DNA from: Ascarosepion bandense
Taxonomy: Eukaryota; Mollusca; Cephalopoda; Sepiida; Sepiidae
Length of the DNA: 64,000 nt
Reading direction: 5' to 3'
Assembly (NCBI GenBank): GCA_037127315.1
Contig: JBBBDQ010001153.1
Coordinates: forward strand, 5,122,001 to 5,186,000
Position 1 is the stretch's first letter, and the number at the start of each line of letters is the position of its first letter. The notes below the pieces were generated by a model. The model searched no databases, was not told where the DNA came from, and saw only the letters and a list, made by a program, of their open reading frames with translations. Shown here in pieces: positions 12,224 to 22,106 of the stretch. The translations under genes and the position numbers were made by a program.

Positions 12224-13222
12224 GTTGACGATCCCATTAAAATTCCTGCATGGATGACCAAAGGAATTACATTTCTTCTGCCCAAGAATGGTGACACAAA
12301 CAACCCGAAAAACTACAGACCAATTACATGTCTTCCGACAATATATAAACTGTTAACATCTATTTTAACAAAACAGACATATTTATTCTTAGAAAGAAAT
12401 GACATGATACCGCTTGAACAAAAAGGGTGCAAACGTGGCTGTTATGGTTGTAAAGACCAATTGCTGATTAACAAAATGATCCTGGAAAACTGCTACAGTA
12501 CAAAGAAAAATCTTAGTACAGCCTGGATAGACTATCGAAAGGCATTCGATAGTGTGCCACATGACTGGATTTTAAAAACTTTAAATATATACATGATATC
12601 ACCCGTCATCATCAATTTCATCAAACAGTGCATGTCTATATGGAAAACAACCATTTACCTCAATCATATAAATGGAACCTATAAGTCTGATGAAATAAAC
12701 ATCAAAAGAGGTATATTTCAAGGTGATTCTTTATCTCCCTTACTATTCTGCATATCATTAATAGCACTAACCAGTCAACTTAATAAGACAGAATGTGGTT
12801 ATAAAATAGGCCAAAAGAAAATAAGCCATCTATTTTACATGGATGACTTGAAGTTATATGCTAAGAATGATAATGAACTGGAAGGTCTTCTGCAAACTGT
12901 AAAATGCTTCAGCAAAGACATTGGAATGAAATTTAATTTGAATAAATGTGCTAAAGCTACAGTTTTACGTGGATCAATACAAGAAACATCCTCAATTAGC
13001 TTAGACCCTGCTGTAACAATAAAAGAATTGAAACCAGAAGAAGCTTATAAATACCTAGGTGTAAATGAGAGCGAAAACATTCACCATAAAAAAATGAAAG
13101 AAATAGTGCGTAAAGAGTACTATAGAAGGCTACGAATGATATTAAAAACTGAATTAAATTCACAGAACAGAGTTATGGCCATTAATAGCCTTGCAATCCC
13201 AGTTGTCCAATATAGCCTTTAA
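12221..13222 (+). pseudogene. R4-like LINE reverse transcriptase, ORF up to frameshift
   Basis: Reads from MVDDPIKIPAWMTKG through NYRPITCLPTIYK (RT motif 1), WIDYRKAFDSVPHDW (motif A with catalytic Asp, about 12,524-12,565), GIFQGDSLSPLLF (motif B, about 12,713), FYMDDLKLYAKN (motif C, catalytic YMDD, about 12,833) and KYLGVNE (motif E). All RT catalytic residues are intact. The frame breaks near 13,216: TATAGCCTTTAAC has one extra C compared with TATAGCTTTAAC of copy 2. The ATG at 12,221 lies at the microsatellite junction and is probably fortuitous. Confidence 0.93.
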
Positions 13223-14545
13223 CATCTTAAACTGGACTCTAAACGACATCAGGCGAATGGATGCTAAAACAAGAAAGCTTCTTTCTAAGCATAAGATGCA
13301 TCATCCAAAGGCTGATGTAGACCGTCTATACATACCCCGTAAAGAAGGTGGAAGAAGTCTTATTCAGCTGGAATTGTCATACAAGACAACAACTATTGGC
13401 TTACTAACATACATAGAAACAACAAAGGATTGGATGATACAATTAGTAAGGCAACATGAAGAAAGAAAGAAAAAATATTCAATAATAAAAGAAGGCAGTA
13501 AATACAAACAAGATTTACAGTTAGTAGATTCTGTAGAAAAGCAGAACGGAAGCCAAGAGCCGACTATTGCGGCAAAGAATATGAAAATGAAAGCCAAAGA
13601 TAAAGCTCTTGAACAGATGAAACAGCGCTGGCAAGACAAACCTCTGCATGGCCAATATCCAGTACGTGCCAATAAATCCAATGTTGACAAAGTTAATACT
13701 CATCGATGGTTACGTGCATCTGGATTAAAGTCTGAAACTGAAGGCTTTATTCTTACAGCACAAGACCAAAGTCTTTTCACGAGAAACTTTCAGGCAAATA
13801 TTATGCATAATAATATGGATCCAAAATGCAGGTTTTGTGATAAACACCAAGAAACAATAGACCACCTAATCTCAGGCTGTTCTGTGCTTGCTCCAAATGA
13901 ATATAAAAATCGCCACGATAGAGTTGGGCAATATTTACATTGGGCAATATGCAAACATTATGGAAAAGCTGTAGGCAAGCACTGGTATGAACATCACCCA
14001 GCACCGGTTACAGAAATAGAAGATGTAACCATTCTATGGGATTACACCATCTACACAGACAGAAAAATTGAAGCAAACAGGCCAGACATTATTGTTAAAA
14101 ACCAGAAGGAGAAAACTTGTCTATTAATTGATATGGCTTGTCCAGCGGATTGTAACATAGCAATCAAAGAATTTGAAAAACTGTCAAAATATAAAGACCT
14201 GGAAATTGAAATAGAAAAAATGTGGAAATTGAAAACAAGAGTTGTGCCAGTGATAGTAGGTGCACTTGGAATGATAAAAAATGGAACAAAACAACACATT
14301 GAAAGAATCCCTGGAAACCCCAGCTTAAGAGATATACAAAAAATTGTCTTATTAAGTACAGCCCGCACACTAAGGAAAACTTTATCTATGTAATGCTGGA
14401 GATGATAGGGAAGATAGAAAAACATGAAATGGAGCCATAACAACACGCCACTACCTGCCTTAGGTCTCCCCGCAGACTTGGTTGGTAGTGAGACCAAAGC
14501 AGAAATCGAAATATGATGAAAAATGACATAAAAATAATAATAATA
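12223..14545 (+). mobile_element. R4/Dong-like LINE copy 3, longest copy
   Basis: The 5' end abuts (TAA)n and is truncated upstream of the RT core: N-terminal DNA-binding domains expected in the R2/R4 group are absent. The 3' UTR (14,394-14,530) matches copy 2 with single-base differences (GAGCCATAAC against GAGTCATAAC) and ends in a short AAAATAATAATAATAA. It is the best reference in the window for copies 1, 2 and 4. Confidence 0.94.
13191..14393 (+). pseudogene. R4-like LINE C-terminus, thumb plus restriction-like endonuclease
   Basis: Continues the protein after the 1-nt insertion near 13,216. It has the RT thumb and linker, then a C-x2-C-x8-H-x4-C motif (CRFCDKHQ...H...SGC, about 13,826-13,880) and the restriction-like endonuclease: RPDIIV (about 14,082), LLIDMACPADCN, then KEFEKLSKYKDLEIEIEK. 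The R-P-D...D...K..KY pattern is the known signature of the site-specific LINE endonuclease that nicks the target. It ends in the same KTLSM-stop as copies 2 and 4. Confidence 0.92.
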
Positions 14546-15083
14546 ATTAATGCATTTATATCTCTTGCTAAAAATTGTGCAAAATATAAAACTTATTGAC
14601 AAGTTTAAACATAGAAAGTTTATATTTTGGTGTATGTCAGAGATAATGTCAATAGGATATACTCTTTGTGCAAGTTGTCGATAAAAAGAAATACTTAATC
14701 GGTTTGAACATGCGTCATATTTAGATAGGTCTTTATTACAATGCTTATATCTTTCATTGTTAGTTTTATTTTATTTTTCAAATTCTATTAAATGAAATTT
14801 TATATTTTGTCGTATTTCACAGAAAAAATCATCCTGACACACGCATGTTGTGATTTAATAAGACGCCTTAAAATTAATACAGTAACAGGAGCGCCTGACA
14901 ATGTTTTGATTTTTGAACAGAGAAATCTGAATTTAGTCGAAATTCAATCATTAAGTTGCTCACTGAATATCAGGAAAAAGTTACTTTTAGTTGTCGGTAA
15001 TTAATGCAAATATTTGTGAGAGAGTAGTTATATATCGAGCCATTTGTGCGCATCTATGTATTGATATGTGTATATTCATAACT

Positions 15084-15086
<3 letters not shown>
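14546..15086. other. AT-rich stretch, nothing recognised
   Basis: No coding or repeat signal beyond composition. The open frame at 14,792-15,004 has no recognisable motif. Confidence 0.4.

Positions 15087-15087
<1 letters not shown>

Positions 15088-15134
<47 letters not shown>
15088..15134. repeat. (GATA)n microsatellite
   Basis: About twelve AGAT/GATA units. Confidence 0.97.
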
Positions 15135-15539
15135 TCAGCCAAGTAGGTGGGTCACTAGTATATGTTGATAGCGACATTGATAGATTTTTAAGTAACAGTA
15201 GATTGAGTTTTTACAGATTTAGTATGAGGGTAGAGTTGAGCGTTGATTGGTTTTATACGGAAACACACCTTTGGTTCAATGTATTTTTTTTTGTTTTTCT
15301 TTCTATTTTATGACTAATCAACATACAGATTTCATTTTATTTCTATCACCACCACCGCATGACTATCATCTACTTTATATCATGAGACTAACATATTGTG
15401 GTGTAGCAGATTTGATTGTCGCACCTATCGCCTTCCACAAGCTATCACTCCTCTGCCTTTCTCTTTCCCACTCTTTCTCTTTTTGTTCAGAGATTGCATT
15501 TTCTTCTCCTCTTCACCCCACCACCATTTTCAAAAAATA

Positions 15540-15975
15540 AGCGGGAAAGCCTCACAGCGCGAAATTCTGCGGTTTTTGGCACTCCTACGCAAGAGCATAA
15601 AAGAGTCATAGAGATATTTTTATCGAAATTCCATTGAGCAGGCTGCTGATTAAATATTTTCGCAATTGACTCAAATTCAAATATTTTTGCCTGTTTTTGC
15701 CGCTTGCCTAATACTGATTTTATTACTACTATTATTAACGTTCGTTAAGAATGTGTAACAAGCGTGTGGTGGCATAAATGTTCTATTTGGCACCCTCCTT
15801 TCATTTCACATCAATGACCACAAGCAAAAGCTTATGAGATGAATAAAGGAATTTGTTCATAATACAGTTTTTAGAGCGGCCCGCCTCGAAGCTGAGAGAC
15901 ATGTTTCTCGCTGGCCCCAGTGGCCGCTGTTCGTGCCCAGATTAAAATGCTGATTTTCAAAGCAGGTAGGTTTTC
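15540..15975 (+). promoter_or_regulatory. GC-richer patch: candidate promoter and first-exon region
   Basis: This region stands out from its AT-rich surroundings. It has a polypyrimidine run (15,430-15,530), a GC-rich stretch at 15,540-15,590, a TATA-like GCATAAAAGAG at about 15,595, and a GC-rich block (GCGGCCCGCCTCGAAGC at 15,876; CCCCAGTGGCCGCTG at 15,915). An ATG with A at -3 (15,947) is followed by MLIFKA and a strong splice-donor match CAG/GTAGGT at 15,963-15,968. No protein homology supports an exon, so this is a hypothesis only. Confidence 0.25.
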
Positions 15976-17359
15976 CTCGCTTTAACATTGGCGCAAAACG
16001 CCCATTTGTATCAACCATTTTCTTCTAATTGACCTTGTTTCGAACTAAACTAAAGCTAGTAAATATCTGAAAATGCTTGAGTTTCACTAGTGATGATTGC
16101 TGGCGATTCCTTTACATACAGTTGTTTTAAATTTAACCCTTGAACTGATGAACTAAATAACCCGAGAAAAACGTCTTCGTTTTGTTAAAGAGTCAACAGT
16201 TTTCTGCCCAGTCATTGCGTCAATCATTATGATTATTTTTTTAATAATTATCGCTTAGAGAAAATATGCTTAATTTAATTTATTACTATAATTATACACA
16301 GGATTACTGATAAGGCTACAGCCTAATAACGAAAAAAAAACATCTATTTTGCATAACAATATATTTATTTATCAAGACAACTTCTTTATCAGTGTGCTTA
16401 AGCCAACGTTTTCTGTAGAAGTATCATGATACGTCAATTCACGGGCTTATAGGGCAATTATTGAAACTTAAATCATAAATTTATAACTGAACTAGATTGA
16501 CGAATTTATTGCCTTTTATTGTGCAGAAATATTTTATTTGGTGGCATATGAGAAGCCTATTTCCATAAATGGCTAGACAATGTTTAGGCGTGTGGTAGGT
16601 TAACCTAGCCACTTGCCTTAAATACATATATAGAAATTTTATGCCAACAAAGTATCACACTATATTGAATACTTAAAACTGGTACTTTATTAAAATAAAA
16701 AATTAAAAATAATATTCATACATTTTTATAAAACTTTTGAGATCGGCTCCATGGTTAAGATAGTTGCTTATGTTTCTCTAGTCCCAGAGATTAGTGTTCC
16801 ATCCAAGTTAAGAGCTTAAAAACCCTAATTTTGGATTCTCAAGACAAGGCGATAGCCGTTCTGAAAACTGGTGCAATGAGAATCGCCAAATACTCAAAAT
16901 TGTATTTACCTTTTATGAAACTAAGCATAATAAATACAGTTAATAACACTTGCTATTTTTTGCTTTGATAATCCAAGGTGTATTTATTATAACTCATTTT
17001 TTAAAAAATATTTTAGCGATTACTGTAAAGTCTGCTCGACGGCAGTATATATTGTAAAGAAATTAAAAAAAAACAAATTTTATAGAATCTTTTTTTGTTG
17101 TTGTTGACTCTATTTCTTGTATCGCAAGAACGAGAAATCACCGCGGACTGTGTATCAAAGCAATTCTGAGTTCTGATTAATAGCTTGAAAAATCGGCATA
17201 CACATGTTTAGCGACAAAAATATTTAAAACAGTCAGAGTCAGCAGAAATGTTTCCCATTCATAAAACTTATTAATTCTTTAGTCTCCGTTCCCAAAAGAA
17301 TGTCTAAAAATTCTAGTGTTGGAAATTAAGTACTACAAATAAAGTAGTTCACAGAAGCG

Positions 17360-17412
<53 letters not shown>

Positions 17413-18365
17413 GTATAATTGTGTGTTTATGTGCGCGATAATCTTTTGATACATGACATTAAAATAAAATGAATTGATTAGCTAATTTAAGGTGCAATCT
17501 ATTACCTCATCGTGTTATCAAAGTAAGCGTTTTCATTGTCTGATATCGTATATCAGGTTACTCACAAGAAGAAAGTACTTTTGAATTTGATTTATTTATT
17601 TTTCTGATGACGAAATACTGAATTTCACTTTCTCATTATTAGTGCTCATCTGTAATAGTTTCTATATCTTTATTTATAGTTATTCCATTTTAACTCTCAT
17701 TAGGTATTAGATAAAAAAGCAACAATATAAGTTGAAGTACAGAAACAGTAATTCATTGGTGATTTTTAAATATTAATGAAAACAAAACGTATGGAGTGAT
17801 CTGCAGAAGAGATATGGCAATATGACGACAGATTTGTGTTCCGTCAAATTAGTCAAGGTATTTTCAGTGAAAGTCTCTTTCAATAAATAGGATGGGAGAT
17901 AAAAATTGACAATAAACTGAACAATAACGAAAAAATGTATTATATGTTTAAAAAATGTTACAGCATTTTAAAAAATACCGGTTTTATGTAGTGTACTTAG
18001 TCTAAGTTAAAAAAAGCGGGTAATGTGAATTTTGCACACACCTAATATCTATATTGGTTCCCATTGATCTGTCTTTGTTAATATTTATTAATCTAACTAT
18101 CGTTCAAAAACATATGCATATCTTTATAGTGCGTGTGTCTTTGTGCGAATGTTTGTGTATGTGTGTGTCTTCGTCTTTCTCAGAATTTATTTTCGTGCCC
18201 AATTTAATATGAAACTTACTATTCTTGGTGCTTAAATAAATCACCTTTTGATATATATTAATTTTGGTTTTTTACAATAAAAATTCAAATAAGTGTAAAA
18301 AATCATCAAATTACCTTTATCCAATAAAGTGCTACATTACTAAGTACTATACCTACTTTATTACA
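15976..18365. other. AT-rich stretch, little recognised
   Basis: No coding motif. 16,741-16,870 has a weak tRNA-like head (GGCTCCATGGTTAAGATAG ... GTGTTCCATCC) that could be a decayed SINE. (CA)n lies at 17,363-17,398, followed by a short (TA)n. Confidence 0.4.
17363..17411. repeat. (CA)n/(TA)n microsatellite
   Basis: About 36 bp of CA repeat running into 13 bp of TA. Confidence 0.96.
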
Positions 18366-18517
18366 TGCCTAGAAGGTGATTTTCTAAGCGCAGCTTAGAT
18401 GTGGCACAAAGCTGAAAGTACAGGGCACCCAGTGAGAATCAAACTCACTACTCAATTCCAATGGTTCATGCAAGACAAGTTGCTAACCATTATACCACCT
18501 CGAGGTGCTTAAGAGGA
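18366..18517 (-). mobile_element. Second tRNA-derived SINE family, copy 1
   Basis: On the minus strand the head is tRNA-like: perfect A-box TGGTATAATGG (18,487-18,497) and B-box-like GAGTTTGATTCTC (about 18,434-18,446). Downstream the tail reads CTTTGTGCCACATCTAAGC and GCGCTTAGAAAA, also present at 36.8 kb and 46.2 kb. No hammerhead motif. It is a SINE rather than a tRNA gene: the anticodon arm is not convincing and a conserved non-tRNA tail follows. Confidence 0.75.
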
Positions 18518-19195
18518 AAATTTTACGTATGTCTCTTGTTCTCTCACATTGTTTACTGTAACAAAAAAGAATTAAAACACTGCTACATAAACAATATATA
18601 TATATATATACGTTTGTGTGTGTTTGTGTGTCAGATTTTATTATGCAAGTCACAGTTTTCGTTGTTTTCATAAACAAGCTATAGTCATTATGTAAAGATA
18701 TTTTTAATTACAAAAGTTCATTAATACCAATTTTAATTTATTTTTATATTATTTAATTTCATAAAATATATTTCAATAATTTTTGTCGATCTGAAGTTTT
18801 ATTATGCAAACGAAGTGCAACATGAAGCCTAGCATAATATCCTATATAGCAGAAGAACTGCATATTTTATTCTGTTTTAGTATAGACACTTTGATATTTT
18901 ATAGCCTTTATCAATTTTCCATTATTCTTTTTTAAACTTTCATAATATTTCATTTTTAACATTATTTACAACAGTTTCTATTGCTTACAATAATCATATT
19001 TCCTTGAATATTCTTTTCATTCGCTTATACATCTCTAAAAATAAATAATGGAAGACAAGTTTCCTATTTTGAGTCCAGCAATAAGTTCCATCCAATGTGG
19101 GGCGACATTTATAATAAAAAATATTGTTACGAACTTAGTTTTCATAGACTTCTTCACCCAACATTTGTGTTGCTTACTTAAAAATGTTAATCTGC
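18518..19195. other. AT-rich stretch, nothing recognised
   Basis: Short (TA)n at 18,595-18,610; otherwise featureless. Confidence 0.4.
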
Positions 19196-19546
19196 TTACT
19201 TTCATATTATTCGCCAATGTTTTTAATTTTCTTAGTATTTTTTGCTTCCTCAAAAAATTTTTTTCCAATATTTTCTATTGGTCAGAAAGTTTTATCTTGA
19301 AACTAATCACAATAAAAAGCCATACATGCTTCAAACATTTATAAATAATCTTTTTTTGAAAATGAAAAACGATGGTGAAAAGTACCCGAAATTTTACATT
19401 TAGTTTTGACACTTTCATTTACACGTTTCCAATGAAAATATAGCAACTTATTCTTCACTAGGGTAAACTAAAGATTAGCTCAACTGACATTATCTCATTA
19501 CCCTATTTAATAAAACAGGTTTGAATAAAGGATTACTTCTTAAGTA

Positions 19547-19551
<5 letters not shown>

Positions 19552-19607
<56 letters not shown>
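19552..19607. repeat. (TA)n microsatellite in left arm
   Basis: 56-bp (TA)n at the 3' end of SINE copy B. The corresponding tract in the right arm is only about 33 bp. Confidence 0.97.
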
Positions 19608-19611
<4 letters not shown>

Positions 19612-19769
19612 TGTATTGTCATCCGCAGACAGATCTGTTTTGCCGTATCACAGCTCATCAGTACGGTTAGACTCCGATTGCTTTCTTACCCGGGATTGAA
19701 ACCCGACCGAAATGGCGTCAGTCAGCGACTCTACCCCTGGGGTGTGGGCGTTCGGTGGAAGTAGGCACA
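19608..19769 (-). mobile_element. tRNA-derived SINE with hammerhead motif, copy B
   Basis: Minus strand: 5' border GCCTACTTCCACCGAACGC, A-box-like CACCCCAGGGGTAGAG, B-box-like GGGTTTCAATCCC, then linker, hammerhead segment, GATGACAATACAAACTA and (TA)n. Its 5' end joins a PLE coding fragment at about 19,770. Confidence 0.88.
19623..19666 (-). ncRNA. Hammerhead ribozyme motif, copy B (core mutated)
   Basis: Stem I CCGTA/TGCGG, intact CTGATGA, stem II GCTGT-GAT-ACGGC (one G-U pair), AAAA instead of GAAA, stem III ACAG/CTGT, GTC cleavage triplet. The same G-to-A core lesion as copy A, so probably inactive. Confidence 0.78.
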
Positions 19770-20682
19770 TATAAACTGATTTTTGATGATTTATACCCGC
19801 AAATTAAATTAACGCAGTGGAAAGGTACGGTAGACGTAATCGAGTGGTTTGAAAAAATTGGTGGAAAGAATAAGGCCACTTTTTTGCAATTTGACATTGT
19901 GGCCTTCTACCCATCAATTTCGGAGAACCTATTCAGCCTCGCCCTGGAGTTTTGTGGAGAAATTCAAAAGTCCAAAAAGAAGAAATAGAAGCAGGAAAAT
20001 AATATGGTGTAACCCTTCATTCAACCAATCAGTTAATTTGAAGCTGGGACATAAATTTCTTAAATTAGTAGAGAAGCACTTTCCCAAAAATAACCCTCTG
20101 AGCAAAATCTTTAATAAAAATACCATAAAATTAAGCTGTAGCTGTTCCAATAATCTAGATAAAATAATTAAAATGCATAACACTAAAATATTAAAAATAC
20201 ACAGCAAAAATAAATCCAACACTAATACAAGTCCGTCCCATGATAACAACCTCTGTAACTGTAGAAACCTCAATAAATGTCTGACAAAATCTCTGATATA
20301 TATGTGTTCGATTTCATTCTTAGAAAAACTTAAAGATGAAAAAACATATATTGGGAATACCATGAACGTATTTAAAAAGCGCTTTTACAATCACCTCCCA
20401 TCCTTCAATAACAAAGAAAAACAAAACATGACATCTCTCTCCAAACACTTTTGGAAATTAAAAAACGAAAATAAAACACCTAAGGTCAAATGGAAAATTC
20501 TCAAAAAAGCAAGAACAGCAAAATCTATATGCTTTCTTTGCCTTCAAGAACCATGCTTTCTTTGCCTTCAAGAAAAAATAGAGATCCTTAAATATATAAA
20601 TAGTAACAAGCTCTTAAATCAGAAACACGAAACCACAGTAAACTGCAAGCACATTAGGGACCTAACCCTACAATCATGCTAA
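19755..20682 (+). pseudogene. Penelope-like element: RT motif A fused to GIY-YIG endonuclease by internal deletion
   Basis: The first frame (19,755-19,988) carries the PLE RT motif A region (FLQFDIVAFYPSISENLFSLALEF), then a Lys-rich run. The overlapping frame (19,849-20,682) starts about where motif A ends with RKIIWCNPSFNQSVNLKLG, the standard PLE linker before the endonuclease. Next come the Cys-rich CNCRNLNKC, the GIY-YIG core (IYMCSI ... TYIGNTMNVFKKRFYNH) and the C-terminal LCLQEKIEIL. The rest of the RT (motifs B-E and thumb) is absent, so the copy is internally deleted by roughly 1 kb. CFLCLQEPCFLCLQE is a local tandem duplication. The N-terminal RT is also missing. Confidence 0.88.
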
Positions 20683-21804
20683 GAAATACTAAGAGTTTGA
20701 TTAGATATTCTCATTATAAAAGATAAAATATGCTATAGAAAAAATCAATCCAATAAATCCTCAAAGGAAAGTCTATCACTAAAGCCTACACTAATAACCT
20801 TACTTAACACAATAACCTTACTTAAATACAAAAATATTCCGTACTAAAAAAATCAAAAATTAAACAAATGGCTCCCAAAATTGAAAAAGAATAAAAATTC
20901 TTATATTTAAAATCAAGATTAAAAATATACTACTCCAGAATAATTATATCATACACAAAAATAAACTGTAAGCACACGTAAGATCTAACCATACAATCAC
21001 ACTAAAAAGTACTGGAAATTTGAATCGAGATTTTTTATTATTGTAAAAGATAAAAAAAGCTATAGAAAAAATCGATGTAATAAATACTTAAAGTAAAATC
21101 TAATGCCAGCAAAAATATCTAAAAAATTAAAAGAAATAAATAGGATTCCAAACGATAATTTATAGAAAAAAAGAATATAAAAAAAAAATTAAAAGAAAAA
21201 ACCGACCCTCTAAACTTAAAATTAAGATTAAACATATAACTTTATACAAAAAACTGATAAAGCGCCAATTTGCATTTACTTCCTAAAAATACAAATTTAG
21301 ATTTCTTGAAATAACTTCGCCTAAATACAAAAATACTCTAAACTTGAGTATAAAATATTAAAAAAAAATATATTAAAAAAAAACCCTATAAAATAAAAAA
21401 AATATTCCATACCGAAAAAATCAAAATTGGAAAGAAAAAACACCCCACCCCTATCACGTCTAAGAAAGCCCCAAGTGAAAACCTAGACACAGGATCAAAG
21501 TAAATACATGAATTAGGTCCACTAACAGCGGACATCACTCAATTAAACGAAAGCCAACCATAAAAATGACAACTCAACACGCCGCCCTCTTAGAAACTCT
21601 AACCAAAAGATATACTCGACCGACCGATAAAACGTACATTCCAACAGATAATAAAATTATTCAACAATTTCACACTACGCACCAGATTCTTCAAAAGTCT
21701 AACGTTCAAAACGAGAAATACATTCACTTAATTACCAATAACCCCAACCAGCCCCCACAACAACAACGAACCAAATATAAACAGAGAATGATTCCAAACC
21801 ATTA
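20683..21804 (+). other. Probable PLE 3' untranslated region
   Basis: Very A-rich plus strand with internal near-repeats (AAGCACA..AGATCTAACC... at 20,970 resembles AAGCACATTAGGGACCTAACC at 20,645; both are followed by ACAATCA and AAGTACT/AAATACT). The open frame at 21,566-21,817 (MTTQHAALLETLTKRY..., Thr/Gln-rich) lacks a recognisable domain; similar short frames can occur upstream of PLE RTs, so a PLE origin is only inferred. Confidence 0.4.
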
Positions 21805-21863
21805 TTTCTCCCGATGATGTGTTTGAGTCAAAACACTGAAACAGCCATATGATTGTAGAGAAG
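21805..21863 (+). ncRNA. PLE-type hammerhead-like motif
   Basis: Stem I TTTCTC (21,805-21,810) pairs with GAGAAG (21,858-21,863). The core reads CCGATGA (21,811-21,817; CTGATGA with T to C). Stem II GTGTTT (21,819-21,824) pairs perfectly with AAACAC (21,831-21,836), with a U-U at its base, then GAAA (21,838-21,841), a weak stem III ACA/TGT and cleavage triplet GTA. It lies at the 3' side of the deleted PLE, where PLE pseudo-LTR hammerheads are expected. Confidence 0.55.
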
Positions 21864-21910
21864 AGGACATATATAGAAGCAATTATGTACATGTTCTAAT
21901 ATATATATAT

Positions 21911-22065
21911 GCCTACTTCCACCGAACGCTCACAGCCCAGGGGTAGAGTCACCGATTGACGCCATTTCGGTCGGGTTGCAATCCCGGGTAAGAAAGCAAT
22001 CGGAGTCTAAACGTACTAATGAGCTGTGGTACGGCGAAACAGATCTGTCTGCGGATGACAATACA

Positions 22066-22070
<5 letters not shown>
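21911..22070 (+). mobile_element. tRNA-derived SINE with hammerhead motif, copy C
   Basis: Head GCCTACTTCCACCGAACGC, A-box-like CAGCCCAGGGGTAGAG (about 21,943), B-box-like GGGTTGCAATCCC (about 21,973), linker, hammerhead segment, GATGACAATACAAACTA, then (TA)n. Mirror partner of copy B. Confidence 0.88.
22011..22054 (+). ncRNA. Hammerhead ribozyme motif, copy C (core mutated)
   Basis: The catalytic box reads CTAATGA (G to A in CTGATGA). Stem II GCTGT-GGT-ACGGC, intact GAAA, stem III ACAG/CTGT, GTC, stem I ACGTA/TGCGG with one end mismatch. The lesion differs from the one in partner copy B. Confidence 0.78.

Positions 22071-22103
<33 letters not shown>
22071..22103. repeat. (TA)n microsatellite in right arm
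   Basis: About 33 bp at the 3' end of SINE copy C. Confidence 0.97.

Positions 22104-22106
<3 letters not shown>

Larger units (their letters stand above)
19196..19769. repeat. Left arm of long inverted repeat
   Basis: Reverse complement of 21,911-22,467. It comprises about 355 bp of non-repetitive sequence, (TA)n (19,552-19,607) and SINE copy B. By eye the non-repetitive part has only about three differences from the right arm. The SINE part has about ten in 160 bp. Confidence 0.93.

Noticed and set aside
13801..14602. Minus-strand frames opposite the LINE endonuclease (also 11,430-11,999 and 33,878-34,195)
   Set aside because: Shadows of the plus-strand R4-like LINE; the plus-strand frames carry the known motifs.
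15088..15134. CRISPR-like tandem array (also 38,808-38,866)
   Set aside because: Simple (GATA)n without spacers; the window is eukaryotic.
18366..18517. A genuine tRNA gene with TGGTATAATGG box
   Set aside because: No convincing acceptor stem or anticodon loop and a conserved non-tRNA tail shared with two other loci.
19929..20363. 144-residue minus-strand frame
   Set aside because: Antisense of the PLE endonuclease; hydrophobic Leu/Phe composition is typical of antisense A-rich coding DNA.
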